Counted from the first letter of the stretch, positions 35,662-44,493 are shown. The stretch is 64,000 nucleotides of DNA from Xanthomonas sp. DAR 35659 (GCF_041242975.1 NZ_CP162488.1:124001-188000); one strand, 5' to 3'. The notes: generated from the sequence alone by a model not told the origin. Numbers and translations are program-made.

Positions 35662-36204
35662 ATGTCCCAGTCGCTGCAAACCATCCCGCTGACCCGCATC
35701 GACGGCCAGCCGACCACCCTGGCCGACTTCGGCGGCAAGGTGTTGCTGCTCGTCAACGTCGCCTCCAAGTGCGGGCTGACCAAGCAGTACGAAGGGCTGG
35801 AGGCGCTGTACCGCGAAAAGCATGCGGATGGGCTGGAGGTGTTGGGTTTTCCGGCCAACGACTTCAAGGGCCAGGAGCCGGGCAGCGACGAGGAGATCCA
35901 GCAGTTCTGCCAGCTCACCTACGACGTGACCTTCCCGATGTTCGCCAAGATCGCGGTCACCGGCGAGGCGACGCATCCGCTGTACCGCGCGTTGATCGCC
36001 GCGCAGCCGCAGGCCGAGGGCGAGGGCCCGATGCGCGAGCAATTGCGCGGTTACGGCATCGACCCCAATCCGGCGCCGGGCGTGCTGTGGAACTTCGAGA
36101 AGTTCCTGGTCGGCCGCGACGGCCAGGTGCTCGGGCGTTTCGCACCGGACGTGACCGCCGAGGATCCGCGTCTGCGTGCGGCGATCGAGGCGGCGCTGGG
36201 GTAA
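35662..36204 (+). CDS. Glutathione peroxidase family protein (Cys type)
   Basis: A 180-residue thioredoxin-fold peroxidase of the glutathione peroxidase family. NVASKCGLTKQY carries the peroxidatic Cys in place of selenocysteine. LGFPANDFKGQEPG holds the conserved Gln (usual NQF is ANDFKGQ here). WNFEKFLVGRDG holds the Trp-Asn-Phe of the catalytic tetrad. It should reduce hydroperoxides, most likely with thioredoxin in bacteria. The ATG at 35662 follows a GGAGAG. Single gene. Confidence 0.92.
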   Translation: MSQSLQTIPLTRIDGQPTTLADFGGKVLLLVNVASKCGLTKQYEGLEALYREKHADGLEVLGFPANDFKGQEPGSDEEIQQFCQLTYDVTFPMFAKIAVTGEATHPLYRALIAAQPQAEGEGPMREQLRGYGIDPNPAPGVLWNFEKFLVGRDGQVLGRFAPDVTAEDPRLRAAIEAALG

Positions 36205-36484
36205 CGGTTTGCGGCGCGTGACGCCGTGAGGTGTGGTGCCTGGGGATCTGGAGACGCTTTGGGGCTTCCGGGTGGCTGGTGATCGCGCCGAAAAGGGTAT
36301 GGGTCCGCTGCGGTTTTCCGGCTTCGTTCGTCGCGGCTGAAGCCGCTCCTACAGAAGAAGGCCTGCGCTCGTAGTGGCCGCCGGTTTGAATGTCGTGGCG
36401 TTGCCGAACCGGTGCGGTTGCCATGCCGTTAGCTTGTCCTGCCGCTGCCGCTGCCGCTGCCGCTGCCGCTGCAGTTTTGGCTTT

Positions 36485-37105
36485 TGCTTTTGACTTGTCG
36501 GGTTCCCTTCCGTAGCGGCGGAGGGACCGGGGAAACACCCCGAAGGGGCGGCGCACATGGATGTGCGCCGTCCGCGGCAGGGGCAGGATGCCCCTTCCGC
36601 GGATCCCCGGAGCCTCCGCGGACCCGGAGCGCGTAGCGCGGAGGGCGCGAAGGCAGGGCGTGTTTTCTTTTGGTTACTTTTCTTTGCACGAGCAAAGAAA
36701 AGTAACTCGCCGCAAGGCGAAAGCCTTTGCTGTTGCTTGGGATTTGCGTGTCGGACGAGGGGCGTTGTAGGAGCGGCTTCAGCCGCGACCAGGGCCATGG
36801 CGATGGTCGGTCTGTCGCGGCTGAAGCCGCTCCTACAAAGAGCGTTAGAGCATTAGAGCCATAGCCAGAGCTTCCGCTGACGCGGGTCACTTTTCTTTGC
36901 TTGTGCAAAGAAAAGTAACCAAAAGAAAGCACACCCCGCAGCGCGCCCTCCGCGCTGCGCGCTCCGGGTCCGCAGCCACGACGGGGATTCGCGGAAGGGG
37001 CATCCTGCCCCTGCCGCGAACGGCGCACATCCATGTGCGCCGCCCTTCGGGTTTTTCCCCGCCGTGGCTGCCGCGCCGAGGGGACCCGGTAGATCAACAG
37101 CCAAG
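36485..37105. repeat. Long imperfect inverted repeat with hairpin cores
   Basis: Left arm about 36485-36706, right arm about 36886-37105. Matching pieces, inverted, include GGCGCACATGGATGTGCGCC, CAGGGGCAGGATGCCCCTTC and the pair of 34-bp hairpins at 36673-36706 and 36886-36919. Each hairpin is GTTACTTTTCTTTGC, a 4-nt loop, and its complement (one mismatch in the second). Between the arms sits a separate REP inverted pair. Confidence 0.85.
36767..36838. repeat. REP-type inverted pair
   Basis: GTAGGAGCGGCTTCAGCCGC type unit at 36767-36790 and its inverted copy at 36815-36838, 24 bp apart. It forms the apex of the larger inverted structure. Confidence 0.85.
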
Positions 37106-37180
37106 CAACAACAACAACAACAGCAGCAGCAAAAGCAACAGCAACAAAAGCAACAGCAACAAAAGCAACAGCAACAGCAA
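37103..37180. repeat. CAA/CAG and AAAGCAACAGCAAC simple repeat
   Basis: About 78 bp of CAA and CAG trinucleotides turning into a 12-bp unit (AAAGCAACAGCA) repeated about three times. It stands at the outer end of the right arm of the inverted repeat; the left arm also ends in a simple repeat (GCCGCT, 36441-36472). Confidence 0.8.
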
Positions 37181-37556
37181 CGACCCCGCTGTACTCGGCG
37201 CTGGTCGGTGGTGCGCTGGTCGGGCTAGCGATCCTGGAATAACAGCGGCAACAGTGGTGGAAGGTTGGCGTCCTACGATCACTGTTCGCCCCGTTTGCCA
37301 AGCCGGCGACACTGCCCGCTCACGATGTCGATGACGCGGTATGGATCGCGAGGAAAGCCAGTCACAACATCCGGCCGAAGCTGGCTCTGCGTGCACTCAA
37401 GCGACTCAGCGGCCCCCACCGCAGCGTTTCAGGATCGGTAGCGCGTCCATCACCATCGGTACGGGTGGGGACGGCTAGCACGCGCTCCCAATCCCGCGGC
37501 AAGGGACGCTCAAATTCGCATGTCCCTTGCGTGCGGATGGCAAGGAACCCCACGCC

Positions 37557-37585
37557 AAAAAAAACCCGGCCGAAGCCGGGTTTCT
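37557..37585 (-). terminator. Rho-independent terminator of the mla operon
   Basis: On the minus strand: AACCCGGC, loop TTCG, GCCGGGTT, followed by a run of eight T. It lies 24 bp after the mlaA stop codon. This is the clearest intrinsic terminator in the window. Confidence 0.92.
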
Positions 37586-37608
37586 CGTGCATCACGAAAT
37601 CAGGCAGC

Positions 37609-38685
37609 TCAGCGGCTGCCGCCACGCCACTCCGGGATCGGCATCGCGTCCACCGGTACCGTCGGATTGGTCTCTTCCTCGCGCAGATAGTCCGGCAGAT
37701 CGTCGTCCTGGCGCTTGTGGTGGCTGCGCAGATCGGCCTCGATCTGATACGTGCGGCGCTGCATCCACGCATCGCGGGTCAGCTGGTACTCGTCCGGCGC
37801 GTTGTCGCGCATGCTGTCCAGCGACAGCAACTGTGCGCGCGTGTCCACCAACTGCAGGCCCTGCAGGCCGATGCGGACCGTGTCCTCCTCGACCTGTCGC
37901 AATGGCGACAACGGCGCGTCGCCGGCCAGGCCGAACACGTCGCGCACCGTGCGCGGGCCGAACAACGGCAACTCCACATAGCGCGAGCGGCGCCAGCCCC
38001 ACGCGCCCAGCGTCTGGCCGAAGTCCTCGCTGCGCCGCGGCAGCTTGGCGTCGGTCGCCGGATCGAGGAAGCCGCCGATGCCCAGCGTGCTGTTGATCAG
38101 GAACCGGCCCAGGGTCTGGCCGGCCTGCAGCGGACGGCCCTGCAGCAACTGGTTGACCATGGTCAGCGGCGAACTGAGGTTGTCGAAGAAGTTGGTCACG
38201 CCCAACCGTACCGGCCGCGGCACCACGTTGACGTAGGCGCGCGCCAGCGGCCGCGCCACCGTGCGGTCGACCACGTTGTTGAACTTGTGCACCTTGCGGT
38301 TGAACTTCTCCCACGGATCGTAGCTCTGCGGCACGGTGACGCCGGCCGGCAGGGTCGGATCGGCGACCGGGTTGTACGGGTCGCTGCCGTACAGCGCCGC
38401 GTAGTCGTCCTCGGCCGCGGTCGGCGTGGCGCCGCCGGTGGGCGGCACGCTGGCCGGTGCGGCCGCCGCGTCGCCGGCCTCGGCCGGCATCGGCGTCGAC
38501 GCCTGCGCATCGGCCGCCTGCCTCGCCGCTTCGGATGCCTGCGCGGCCGTGTCGGCGGCGTCGGCGGCCGGCATGGTGCTGGTCGTCGCTGCCGGCGGCG
38601 GTGGGGGTGTGCGCTTGGGCGCGCCGGCGCAGGCGCCCAGTGCGGCGACCAGGGCCAGGGAGGTGAGGATACGCAGCACGTTCAT
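37609..38685 (-). CDS. mlaA: MlaA (VacJ) outer-membrane lipoprotein
   Basis: A 358-residue lipoprotein that extracts phospholipids mislocalised to the outer leaflet of the outer membrane. The lipobox is LGACAG. A long Ala/Pro/Thr-rich linker (about residues 22-115) precedes the VacJ domain, which starts DPWEKFNRKVHKFNNVVDR. It includes VPRPVRLGVTNFFDNL, INSTLGIGGFLDPAT and RRSEDFGQTLGAWGW, all hallmark MlaA segments. The linker is longer than in E. coli MlaA. It is the last gene of the mlaFEDCB-A unit, 4 bp after mlaB, and is followed by a strong terminator. Confidence 0.95.
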   Translation of the reverse strand: MNVLRILTSLALVAALGACAGAPKRTPPPPPAATTSTMPAADAADTAAQASEAARQAADAQASTPMPAEAGDAAAAPASVPPTGGATPTAAEDDYAALYGSDPYNPVADPTLPAGVTVPQSYDPWEKFNRKVHKFNNVVDRTVARPLARAYVNVVPRPVRLGVTNFFDNLSSPLTMVNQLLQGRPLQAGQTLGRFLINSTLGIGGFLDPATDAKLPRRSEDFGQTLGAWGWRRSRYVELPLFGPRTVRDVFGLAGDAPLSPLRQVEEDTVRIGLQGLQLVDTRAQLLSLDSMRDNAPDEYQLTRDAWMQRRTYQIEADLRSHHKRQDDDLPDYLREEETNPTVPVDAMPIPEWRGGSR

Positions 38686-38689
38686 GGGG

Positions 38690-39007
38690 TCAGCTCGCCG
38701 CCGGGGGAGATTGGAAATCCAGGGTCGGCGCCAGCCGGTAGGCGGCGCTCAATTCGGTCAGGCCGGCCGGGGCGCCGTGCAGGGCGACCTCGGCCTGGCC
38801 CTGGGCGCGCAACCGCGCGGCCAGTTCGGCGAGCAGCGCCAGGCCGGCGCTGTCCACCTGGGTCACCTCGCGCAGGTCCAGCGCGCGCGCGCCGGCCAGC
38901 AACGGCAGCGCCGCCGGCCACAATGCGGTGGCGGCGGTGCGGTCGAGCACGCCGCTCAGCGCGAGCGTGTCGCCGTCGCGGCGCAGGCGCGGGTCACTTC
39001 TTGCCAC
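38690..39007 (-). CDS. mlaB: MlaB-like STAS-domain protein
   Basis: A 105-residue STAS domain protein, the cytoplasmic regulatory subunit that stabilises the MlaFE transporter. The core is LALSGVLDRTAATALWPAAL, ARALDLREVTQVDSAGLALL (the conserved DSAG loop with Ser) and a short helical end. The start used is the GTG at 39005-39007, overlapping mlaC by 14 bp. No ATG is available close by; an upstream in-frame start at 39040 would overlap more. Its place between mlaC and mlaA fits the Mla operon order. Confidence 0.85.
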   Translation of the reverse strand: MARSDPRLRRDGDTLALSGVLDRTAATALWPAALPLLAGARALDLREVTQVDSAGLALLAELAARLRAQGQAEVALHGAPAGLTELSAAYRLAPTLDFQSPPAAS

Positions 39008-39662
39008 TGTCGCTCGCCGGTGCGACCTGCAGCGCGCCATTGCGCAGGTCGGCCGCGACCTGCGCGATCGACTTGGTGCGCAGCGGCGTGTCGAACTGGT
39101 TGCGGAAGGTTTGCACGTAGGACACGCCTTCCACCATCACGTCGAAGATCTTCCAGGTGCCGCCGTTGTTGCGCAGCAGGTAGTCGACCGGAATCGGATC
39201 GCCGCCGCTGCGCAGCAGTTCGGTGGAGACCTTGGCGCCGCGGCCGCCCGGCAACGGCGATTCCGACTTCACCCGCACCTGCGGCTTGCCTTCGAAGGTC
39301 AGCAGCGAGCTGCCATAGCGCTGCATCAGGTTGTCGGCCATCGCGTCGGCGAACAGCTTGACGTCGGCGTCGGAGGCGCCGCGGCCGTGCACGCCCAGCA
39401 CCAGGCGCGCGGCGTAGTCGCGGTCGAAGGACTTGTTCATCTCGCTGTCGATGAACTGCTTGAGCGCGGCGCTGTTGCTCTTGAACTCGGCGCGGCGTTG
39501 TTCCAGCGTGGTCAGGATGCGGGTGCTGTTGTCGAGCACGACCTTGCTCGCCGAGCCCTGCTGGGACGCCGACGCGGCGGGCGCGGCCTGGGCCAGCGCG
39601 AGGGTGGGGGCGGCGAGGGCCAGCGCGGCGGCCAGCGCGGTGCGGAGCAGTGTGTTGGTCAT
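38994..39662 (-). CDS. mlaC: MlaC periplasmic phospholipid-binding protein
   Basis: A 222-residue secreted protein that ferries phospholipid between MlaA and the MlaFEDB complex. The signal peptide ends LALAQA (about residue 25). The MlaC domain follows, with FIDSEMNKSFDRDYAARLVLG, LMQRYGSSLLTFEGK, PVDYLLRNNGGTWKIFDVMV and EGVSYVQTFRNQFD. The length is normal. It overlaps mlaD by 4 bp and mlaB by 14 bp. Confidence 0.94.
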   Translation of the reverse strand: MTNTLLRTALAAALALAAPTLALAQAAPAASASQQGSASKVVLDNSTRILTTLEQRRAEFKSNSAALKQFIDSEMNKSFDRDYAARLVLGVHGRGASDADVKLFADAMADNLMQRYGSSLLTFEGKPQVRVKSESPLPGGRGAKVSTELLRSGGDPIPVDYLLRNNGGTWKIFDVMVEGVSYVQTFRNQFDTPLRTKSIAQVAADLRNGALQVAPASDSGKK

Positions 39663-40204
39663 GGCTTGGGTTCCGTTTCCGTAGAGGGAGTGGCGGGGTT
39701 CGCTGAGGCTGCCGCATCGGGTGTTGCGTTCTTGTCGCCGCCGCCACTGCCGCCGCCGAACATGTACTTGCCGACCAGCTGGATCAGGTCCACCGCCGGC
39801 TGGGTGAAGGCGATCTCCTGGCCCGGCTTGAGCGTGTCCGGATCGCCGCCGGGCTGCAGCCCGACGTAGCTTTCGCCGAGCAGGCCGCTGGTCAGGATGC
39901 CGGCCGAGGTGTCCGCCGGCAGGTCCTTGTAGCGGTCGTCGATGGCCAGGGTCACGACCGAGTCGAACTTGGCCGGATCCAGCTCGATCTTGGCCACCTG
40001 GCCGATGATCACCCCGCCGATCTTCACCGGCGCCTGCTGGCGCAACTGGCCGATCTGCGAGAAGCGGGCGATCAGCTCGTAGCGACCGCCGCCGAAGCCC
40101 CACTGGCGGTTGGTGGAGGCGAGCGCCAGCACCAGCAGCGAGGCCAGGCCCAGCAGCAGGAAGGCGCCGACGGCGAACTCGAGACGGGGACCACGGATAG
40201 CCAT
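39659..40204 (-). CDS. mlaD: MlaD MCE-domain protein
   Basis: A 181-residue inner-membrane protein with one N-terminal helix (FAVGAFLLLGLASLLVLALA) and a periplasmic MCE domain (APVKIGGVIIGQVAKIELDP, TSGLLGESYVGLQPGG). MCE domains form the hexameric ring that passes phospholipid to the ABC permease. The C-terminus is Gly/Ala-rich. The ATG at 40202-40204 has GGTAG upstream; an in-frame ATG 24 bp earlier is the alternative. It is coupled to mlaC by a 4-bp overlap. Confidence 0.94.
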   Translation of the reverse strand: MAIRGPRLEFAVGAFLLLGLASLLVLALASTNRQWGFGGGRYELIARFSQIGQLRQQAPVKIGGVIIGQVAKIELDPAKFDSVVTLAIDDRYKDLPADTSAGILTSGLLGESYVGLQPGGDPDTLKPGQEIAFTQPAVDLIQLVGKYMFGGGSGGGDKNATPDAAASANPATPSTETEPKP

Positions 40205-40300
40205 AACGTGTCTACCTTGTTGATTCATCCGGGCCGCGGCGACAGTGCCGCAGCCGTTACAGCATGGCCCGCCGGCGCGGCGGGCCGTGGCCTGCGGTTC

Positions 40301-41050
40301 CTACTGGAACAGCAGCGCCGACAGCACGAAATTGAACATCAGCACCAGCAGCGAGGCGTTCACCACCGCGCGGGTGGTGGCCACCGAGGTGCCCTCGATG
40401 GTCGGCTCGGCATGAAAGCCGACGTAGGACGCGACCAGCGCCGCGGTGCCGCCGAACACCGCCGACTTCAGCATCGCCACGCCGAAGTCGTCCCAGAAAT
40501 CCACGCTGCTGGCCAACGCCGACCAGAACGTGCCGCGGTCCAGGCCGAGCACGTTCACCGCCTCGAAGTAGCTGGCGCTGATCGCCAGCGAGCAGAAGAT
40601 GCCGGTCAGCAGCGGCACGGTCAGCACGGCCGCCCAGAAGCGCGGCGCCACGGCCTTGGCCACCGGGTCGATCGCCATCAGCTCCAGCGCCTTGATCTGG
40701 TCGGTGGCGCGCATCAGCCCCAGTTCGGCGGCGATGGAACTGCCGGCGCGGCCGATGAACAGCAGCGCGGTCAGCACCGGCGCCAGTTCGCGGTACAGCG
40801 ACAGCCCCAGCAGCGTGGACAGCGCATCGGACGCGCCATAGGTCTGCAGCGTGCGGTAGCCCTGCAGGGTCAGCACCAGGCCGACGAAGGCGCCGCCGAC
40901 CGCGATGATCGGCAGCGAGCGCGCGCCGACCTTGTAGATCTCGCGGACCAGCTCGGCCAGGAAATCGCGGGTCGGCAGCGAGCCGCGCAGCACGGTGACC
41001 GAGAACAGCCCGGCGCGGCCCAGCGCGCGGATCGAGGCGACGGCGCCCAT
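40301..41050 (-). CDS. mlaE: MlaE ABC-transporter permease
   Basis: A 249-residue permease of the MlaE family with five to six helices. Key segments: LPIIAVGGAFVGLVLTLQGYRTL, LYRELAPVLTALLFIGRAGSSIAAELG (the conserved EQ-loop-like coupling region), QIKALELMAIDP and VFGGTAALVASYVGF. It moves phospholipids across the inner membrane with MlaF as ATPase. Its start codon shares a base with the mlaF stop (TGATG), a tight coupling. A 96-bp gap separates it from mlaD. Confidence 0.95.
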   Translation of the reverse strand: MGAVASIRALGRAGLFSVTVLRGSLPTRDFLAELVREIYKVGARSLPIIAVGGAFVGLVLTLQGYRTLQTYGASDALSTLLGLSLYRELAPVLTALLFIGRAGSSIAAELGLMRATDQIKALELMAIDPVAKAVAPRFWAAVLTVPLLTGIFCSLAISASYFEAVNVLGLDRGTFWSALASSVDFWDDFGVAMLKSAVFGGTAALVASYVGFHAEPTIEGTSVATTRAVVNASLLVLMFNFVLSALLFQ

Positions 41051-41841
41051 CAGGCGGCACTCCGCGCGCGCGCCGGCGCATCGAACGGAATCGGGCCGTC
41101 CGGGCGGCCGTGCAGGAACTGCTGCAGCAGCGGATCGGTGCTGGCCTGCAGCGCGTCCGGGGTGCCGGCGAAGACCACCCCGCCATTGGCGATGGCCACC
41201 GCCTGGTCGCAGATCGGCAGGGTTTCGTGGACGTGGTGGCTGACGATGATGCTGGTCAGGCCCAGGGTGTCGTTGAGGCGCTGGATCAGGCTCATGATCA
41301 CCCCGGAGGCGATCGGGTCCAGGCCGGTCAGCGGTTCGTCGTAGATCATCAGCGGCGGGTCCAGGGCCAGCGCGCGGGCCAGCGCCACGCGCCGCGCCAT
41401 GCCGCCGGACAACTCGCGCGGCCAGGCGTCGGCGGCGGCGAGCAGGCCCACCGCGTGCAGCTTCAGCGCCACCAGCCGCTGCAGCACCGGCTCGGGCAGG
41501 CGGGTGTGTGCGCGCAGCGGCAGCGCCACGTTCTCGGCCACGCTCAGGTCGGTGAGCAGCCCGTTGCCCTGCAGCAGCACGCCGATGCTCTTGCGCGTCT
41601 CGCGCAGCGCGCGGCTGCCGCGCGGCAGCGGCTGGCCGAACACCTCGACCGTGCCGGCGACCGGAATCAACTCGCCGGTCAGCGCCGCCAGCAGCGTCGA
41701 CTTGCCGCTGCCCGACGGGCCGAGCACGGCGGTGATGCTGCCGCGCGGCACCGCCAGCGAGACGTCGCGCAGGATCGCGCGGCCGCCCCGGTCGATGCGC
41801 ACACCCGACAACTGCACCAGGTTGGATTCGGAAGACGCCAT
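41050..41841 (-). CDS. mlaF: MlaF ABC-transporter ATPase
   Basis: A 263-residue ATP-binding subunit. Walker A is GPSGSGKST, the signature is ELSGGMARRVALARALALDP, Walker B is MIYDEPLTGLDPIA, and the H-loop is IIVSHHV. It heads the mla operon. The start is the ATG at 41839-41841; the open frame upstream to 42324 lacks ABC character. The predicted product ends in a short Ala/Arg-rich tail. Confidence 0.95.
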   Translation of the reverse strand: MASSESNLVQLSGVRIDRGGRAILRDVSLAVPRGSITAVLGPSGSGKSTLLAALTGELIPVAGTVEVFGQPLPRGSRALRETRKSIGVLLQGNGLLTDLSVAENVALPLRAHTRLPEPVLQRLVALKLHAVGLLAAADAWPRELSGGMARRVALARALALDPPLMIYDEPLTGLDPIASGVIMSLIQRLNDTLGLTSIIVSHHVHETLPICDQAVAIANGGVVFAGTPDALQASTDPLLQQFLHGRPDGPIPFDAPARARSAA

Positions 41842-42443
41842 CGCGGCCCTTAACGAAAAATCAACATAGGATTGAACCAGTCCGCTGAACTTAACCGAAC
41901 TGGGCCGTGCAGTATTGTCGCACTCGCGGCGCCCGCGTGCGCACGGTCCGGGAATGCCGTACATGCAACAGCGTGTATCGATGTGCGCCGCGGTGGCGGC
42001 CGGGAAGGGCGCGTCGCCGTCTGCCGACCACCCCGCTTCGCGTCGCCGCTGTTGGGATGCGTCTCGCGCCGCCGCGCACGGCGTCGGCACTGATGGGGGG
42101 CACGTCGGTGGCTGTGATGGGTAGCCATCGACAAATGCGTAAGCCTGGGTCGAAGTCGGTGCGCTGGCGTGATGGCGGCCGACAGTCGCTGCCGCAGGAA
42201 GGAAGGGCGCCGCTTGGCGCCAACGCAAGCGTTGCGTGGACGCAGCTCGCGATGCATGAGCCCGATGCCACGGGCAGCGGCGCACAGGTACATTCCGATT
42301 CGGTGCATGGAGGTTGTCGTGCACTGCGCCGACGCCATGCGTTCGCTATGCCGATGTGGACAGTTGCGCGCCCATGCTTGTATCGGGCGCGATGGAACGC
42401 GAGGATGCATGGCGGTAATCGCGCCGCCGACAGGGAGGAGTGG
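41842..42443. other. 602-bp divergent intergenic region, no gene seen
   Basis: This is the gap between mlaF (minus) and the DUF6916 gene (plus). The bases next to mlaF (41855-41890) are AT-rich and should hold the mla promoter (a TATGTT -10-like box on the minus strand near 41866-41871). Several long open frames overlap here, but none shows a ribosome site or recognisable product. Confidence 0.4.
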
Positions 42444-42731
42444 ATGGAGCTGCTGACGCTTGAGCATTTCGCCGGAAGCGTGAACGAGACCTTCGCCGCG
42501 GACTTGAACGAAGGCGAGGTTCCCTTCGTGCTGGTCGAGGCACGGCCGCTGCCGGTCAAGTCGAACATGCATCGCGCGCCGTTCTCGCTGCTGTTCCGCA
42601 ACACGTCCTCGTTCCTGTTTCCGCAGCAGACCTACCGCATGCGCCATCCGCGCCTGGGCGAGGTGGGCATCTTCCTGGTGCCGGTGGCGCGCGAGCGCGA
42701 CGGCTTCCTGTACCAGGCGGTCTTCAACTGA
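42444..42731 (+). CDS. DUF6916-like protein beside the tail-collar genes
   Basis: A 95-residue protein: MELLTLEHFAGSVNETFAAD, then PLPVKSNMHRAPFSLLFRN and a C-terminal ARERDGFLYQAVFN. The pattern FxxxxxxxF + APFSLLFR + P..Y...H + FLVPV..E..G..Y.AVFN is that of DUF6916, a family met next to phage-tail-collar (Mdp-type) genes. Function unknown. GGGAGGAG stands just before the ATG at 42444, a strong ribosome site. It is convergent with the GNAT gene and overlaps its end by 8 bp. Confidence 0.75.
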   Translation: MELLTLEHFAGSVNETFAADLNEGEVPFVLVEARPLPVKSNMHRAPFSLLFRNTSSFLFPQQTYRMRHPRLGEVGIFLVPVARERDGFLYQAVFN

Positions 42732-43293
42732 CCGATACGGCCGCGCCTGGCGCGGCCTGCCACCGCATGGCCAGGTGGGTCTGGCTGGAGCCGGTGGCGA
42801 CGAAGCCCAGCCGCGCGTACAGCCGCTGCGCGGCGGGATTGGCATGCAGCACATGCAGCGACAACGCGCATCCGGCGGCCTGCGCCAGCGCCTGCGCATG
42901 CGCGACCAGCGCCGTGCCCAGGCGGTGGCCGCGCCGCTCCGGCAGCAGGCTGATGTCCACCAACACATGCGGCGCGGCGCTGCGGTCCAGATACAGCCGA
43001 CCGGCCGGCCCCTTTGCGGTATCGACGATCAGGAAATCGGCGGCGGCGAATGTATGCAGGTAATGCGCATGCTGCAACGCGAACTGCTGGTCGAGGAAGG
43101 CGCGCTTGGCGGACTCCGGCCATGGCACCGCCGCCAGTTCCTCGCTGCGCGTGCTGGCGTAAAGGGCACGCAGCCAGGGCAGGTCGTCGGCGTGCGCGGC
43201 ACGCAGGTGGGCGCCGAGCGCGAGCAGCGCGCGCGGCTGCTCGATGGCGTCGGGCCCGGCGGGAAAGTCGGGGCCCGACGCGGTCGTGGCCAT
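42724..43293 (-). CDS. GNAT-family N-acetyltransferase
   Basis: A 189-residue acetyltransferase. The acetyl-CoA binding motif A is LVDISLLPERRGHRLGTALV (R/Q-x-x-G-x-G/A pattern RRGHRLG) and motif B is LHVLHANPAAQRLYARLGFV, both typical. The substrate is unknown. The ATG at 43291-43293 is used; a TTG 12 bp upstream is possible. It lies directly downstream of three tail-collar genes on the same strand, with only 8 bp between the last of them and its start, so it is probably expressed with them and may acetylate a product of this cluster. Confidence 0.85.
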   Translation of the reverse strand: MATTASGPDFPAGPDAIEQPRALLALGAHLRAAHADDLPWLRALYASTRSEELAAVPWPESAKRAFLDQQFALQHAHYLHTFAAADFLIVDTAKGPAGRLYLDRSAAPHVLVDISLLPERRGHRLGTALVAHAQALAQAAGCALSLHVLHANPAAQRLYARLGFVATGSSQTHLAMRWQAAPGAAVSVS

Positions 43294-43301
43294 GCCGCAG
43301 C

Positions 43302-43838
43302 TCAACTGAAGACGGGATAGTCGCCCGAGAGCGCGATGCAGAAATTCACCGCCAGGTAGGGCTGCCGGTTCTCGTGGGCCTGGCCGGTGCCGGTGGGCAG
43401 CAGCATGGTCGGGGAGAACTGCTTGTCGGGCGCGACCGCCAGGAACGGGCGCTCGTTGTTGACGTTCAATGATGACAAGCCCGCACCGCTGACAGGCGCG
43501 CCGGCCTTCTTGGCCGGATCGGCCTGCGAGAATGCGTTGACCCCATGCTGATGCATCGGGATCTCCGTACTCGACAGGCTCACCCCTGCGGAACCGAACG
43601 TGCTACCCAGCGTGTGCGGGGTCAGGCCCGGACCCGGACCCTGCTGGCAGCCGGCGCGCGCGGTGAAGTTCGGCAACTGGAAGGTGCTGCTGCCGTTGCC
43701 GCCGTAGGCCACGCCGAGCAGCGAATACAGCGCGCTGTTCTGCGTGATCGGCAGGACGGCGCCGTTGCACAAGGCCCAGCCATACGGGTTGTAGTCGAAG
43801 CCGAACAGCTGGATTTCGCCGAGATAGGGTTCGGTCAT
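43302..43838 (-). CDS. Phage tail-collar domain protein (Mdp type), third of a trio
   Basis: A 178-residue member of the tail-collar/microcystin-dependent-protein family. The N-terminus is EIQLFGFDYNPYGWALCNGA, then LYSLLGVAYGGNGSSTFQLP (collar domain), a GPGPGLTPHTLG segment and an amphipathic C-terminus, YLAVNFCIALSGDYPVFS. Such proteins occur as clusters of three in many proteobacteria outside prophages, and their task is unknown. No other phage structural gene is near. It is about 59 bp from the next collar gene. Confidence 0.88.
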   Translation of the reverse strand: MTEPYLGEIQLFGFDYNPYGWALCNGAVLPITQNSALYSLLGVAYGGNGSSTFQLPNFTARAGCQQGPGPGLTPHTLGSTFGSAGVSLSSTEIPMHQHGVNAFSQADPAKKAGAPVSGAGLSSLNVNNERPFLAVAPDKQFSPTMLLPTGTGQAHENRQPYLAVNFCIALSGDYPVFS

Positions 43839-43897
43839 GAGCGGATTCCTCCGATGGAGCGGATGCGTGCCGCAGCCATGCCGGCGCGGCGCGGGGA

Positions 43898-44425
43898 TCA
43901 GGCCTGTTGCGGGAAGATGCCAGTGGTGGCGATGCAGTACTGCACCGTCAGTGTCGGCATGGTGTTGTCGTGCGGCTGGTTGCCACCGGCATAGGAGGTG
44001 CTCTGCCCGGACATCGCCACCATGCTGGCGCCGGTGAGGTCGCTGGCGTAAAACGCCGCGCCGTTGACCGCGCCGGGCACCAATCCAGCGGGCGCCGGTG
44101 CGGTCGCCGCCACGGTGGTGGCCTGGGCGGTGTGCGTATGCGCAGGCATCTGCAGATCGATCAACGTCACCGTCTCGGTACCGGCACGCTGGGCAAGCAC
44201 GTAATTGCTGAGTCCTGGTCCCTGACCTTGGTGGATCGGCAAGCGACCGCGCAGGTCCGGCACTGCGAAGGTGCTGGTGCCATTGCCACCGTAGGCCGTG
44301 CCCAGCAGTACGTACAAGGGTTCATATTCGGCGATCTGCAGCAGCGTGCCGTCGCAGGCCTGCCAACCTTGGGGCGTGCGGCCGAAGCCGAACATGCGGA
44401 TTTCGCCGATGAAGGGAGTACCCAT
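43898..44425 (-). CDS. Phage tail-collar domain protein (Mdp type), second of a trio
   Basis: A 175-residue homologue of its neighbours: EIRMFGFGRTPQGWQACDGT, LYVLLGTAYGGNGTSTFAVP, DLRGRLPIHQGQGPGLSNYV, a QMPAHTHTA motif and a C-terminus TLTVQYCIATTGIFPQQA. The insert between the collar domain and the C-terminus is Ala/Thr-rich and differs from the other two. The start is the ATG at 44423-44425. Confidence 0.88.
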   Translation of the reverse strand: MGTPFIGEIRMFGFGRTPQGWQACDGTLLQIAEYEPLYVLLGTAYGGNGTSTFAVPDLRGRLPIHQGQGPGLSNYVLAQRAGTETVTLIDLQMPAHTHTAQATTVAATAPAPAGLVPGAVNGAAFYASDLTGASMVAMSGQSTSYAGGNQPHDNTMPTLTVQYCIATTGIFPQQA

Positions 44426-44493
44426 TAGATTCTTCCTGGTCGATGAGGCGCTGCGCGCACTGCTGCGCGCCGCGCGCCCGAGTGCGGATGCGC

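Larger units (their letters stand above)
36205..37556. other. 1.35-kb gene-free block of nested repeats
   Basis: No real gene is seen on either strand; the open frames here translate repeats. In order it holds a single REP-type unit (36330-36353), a GCCGCT simple repeat (36441-36472), a long inverted repeat (arms about 36485-36706 and 36886-37105), a REP pair in the centre (36767-36838) and a CAA/CAG/AAAGCAACAG simple repeat (37103-37180). The last 370 bp before the mla terminator show no recognisable feature. Confidence 0.8.

Noticed and set aside
37103..37180. Possible CRISPR-like array
   Set aside because: The repeats are simple CAA/CAG runs without unique spacers, and no cas gene is in the window.
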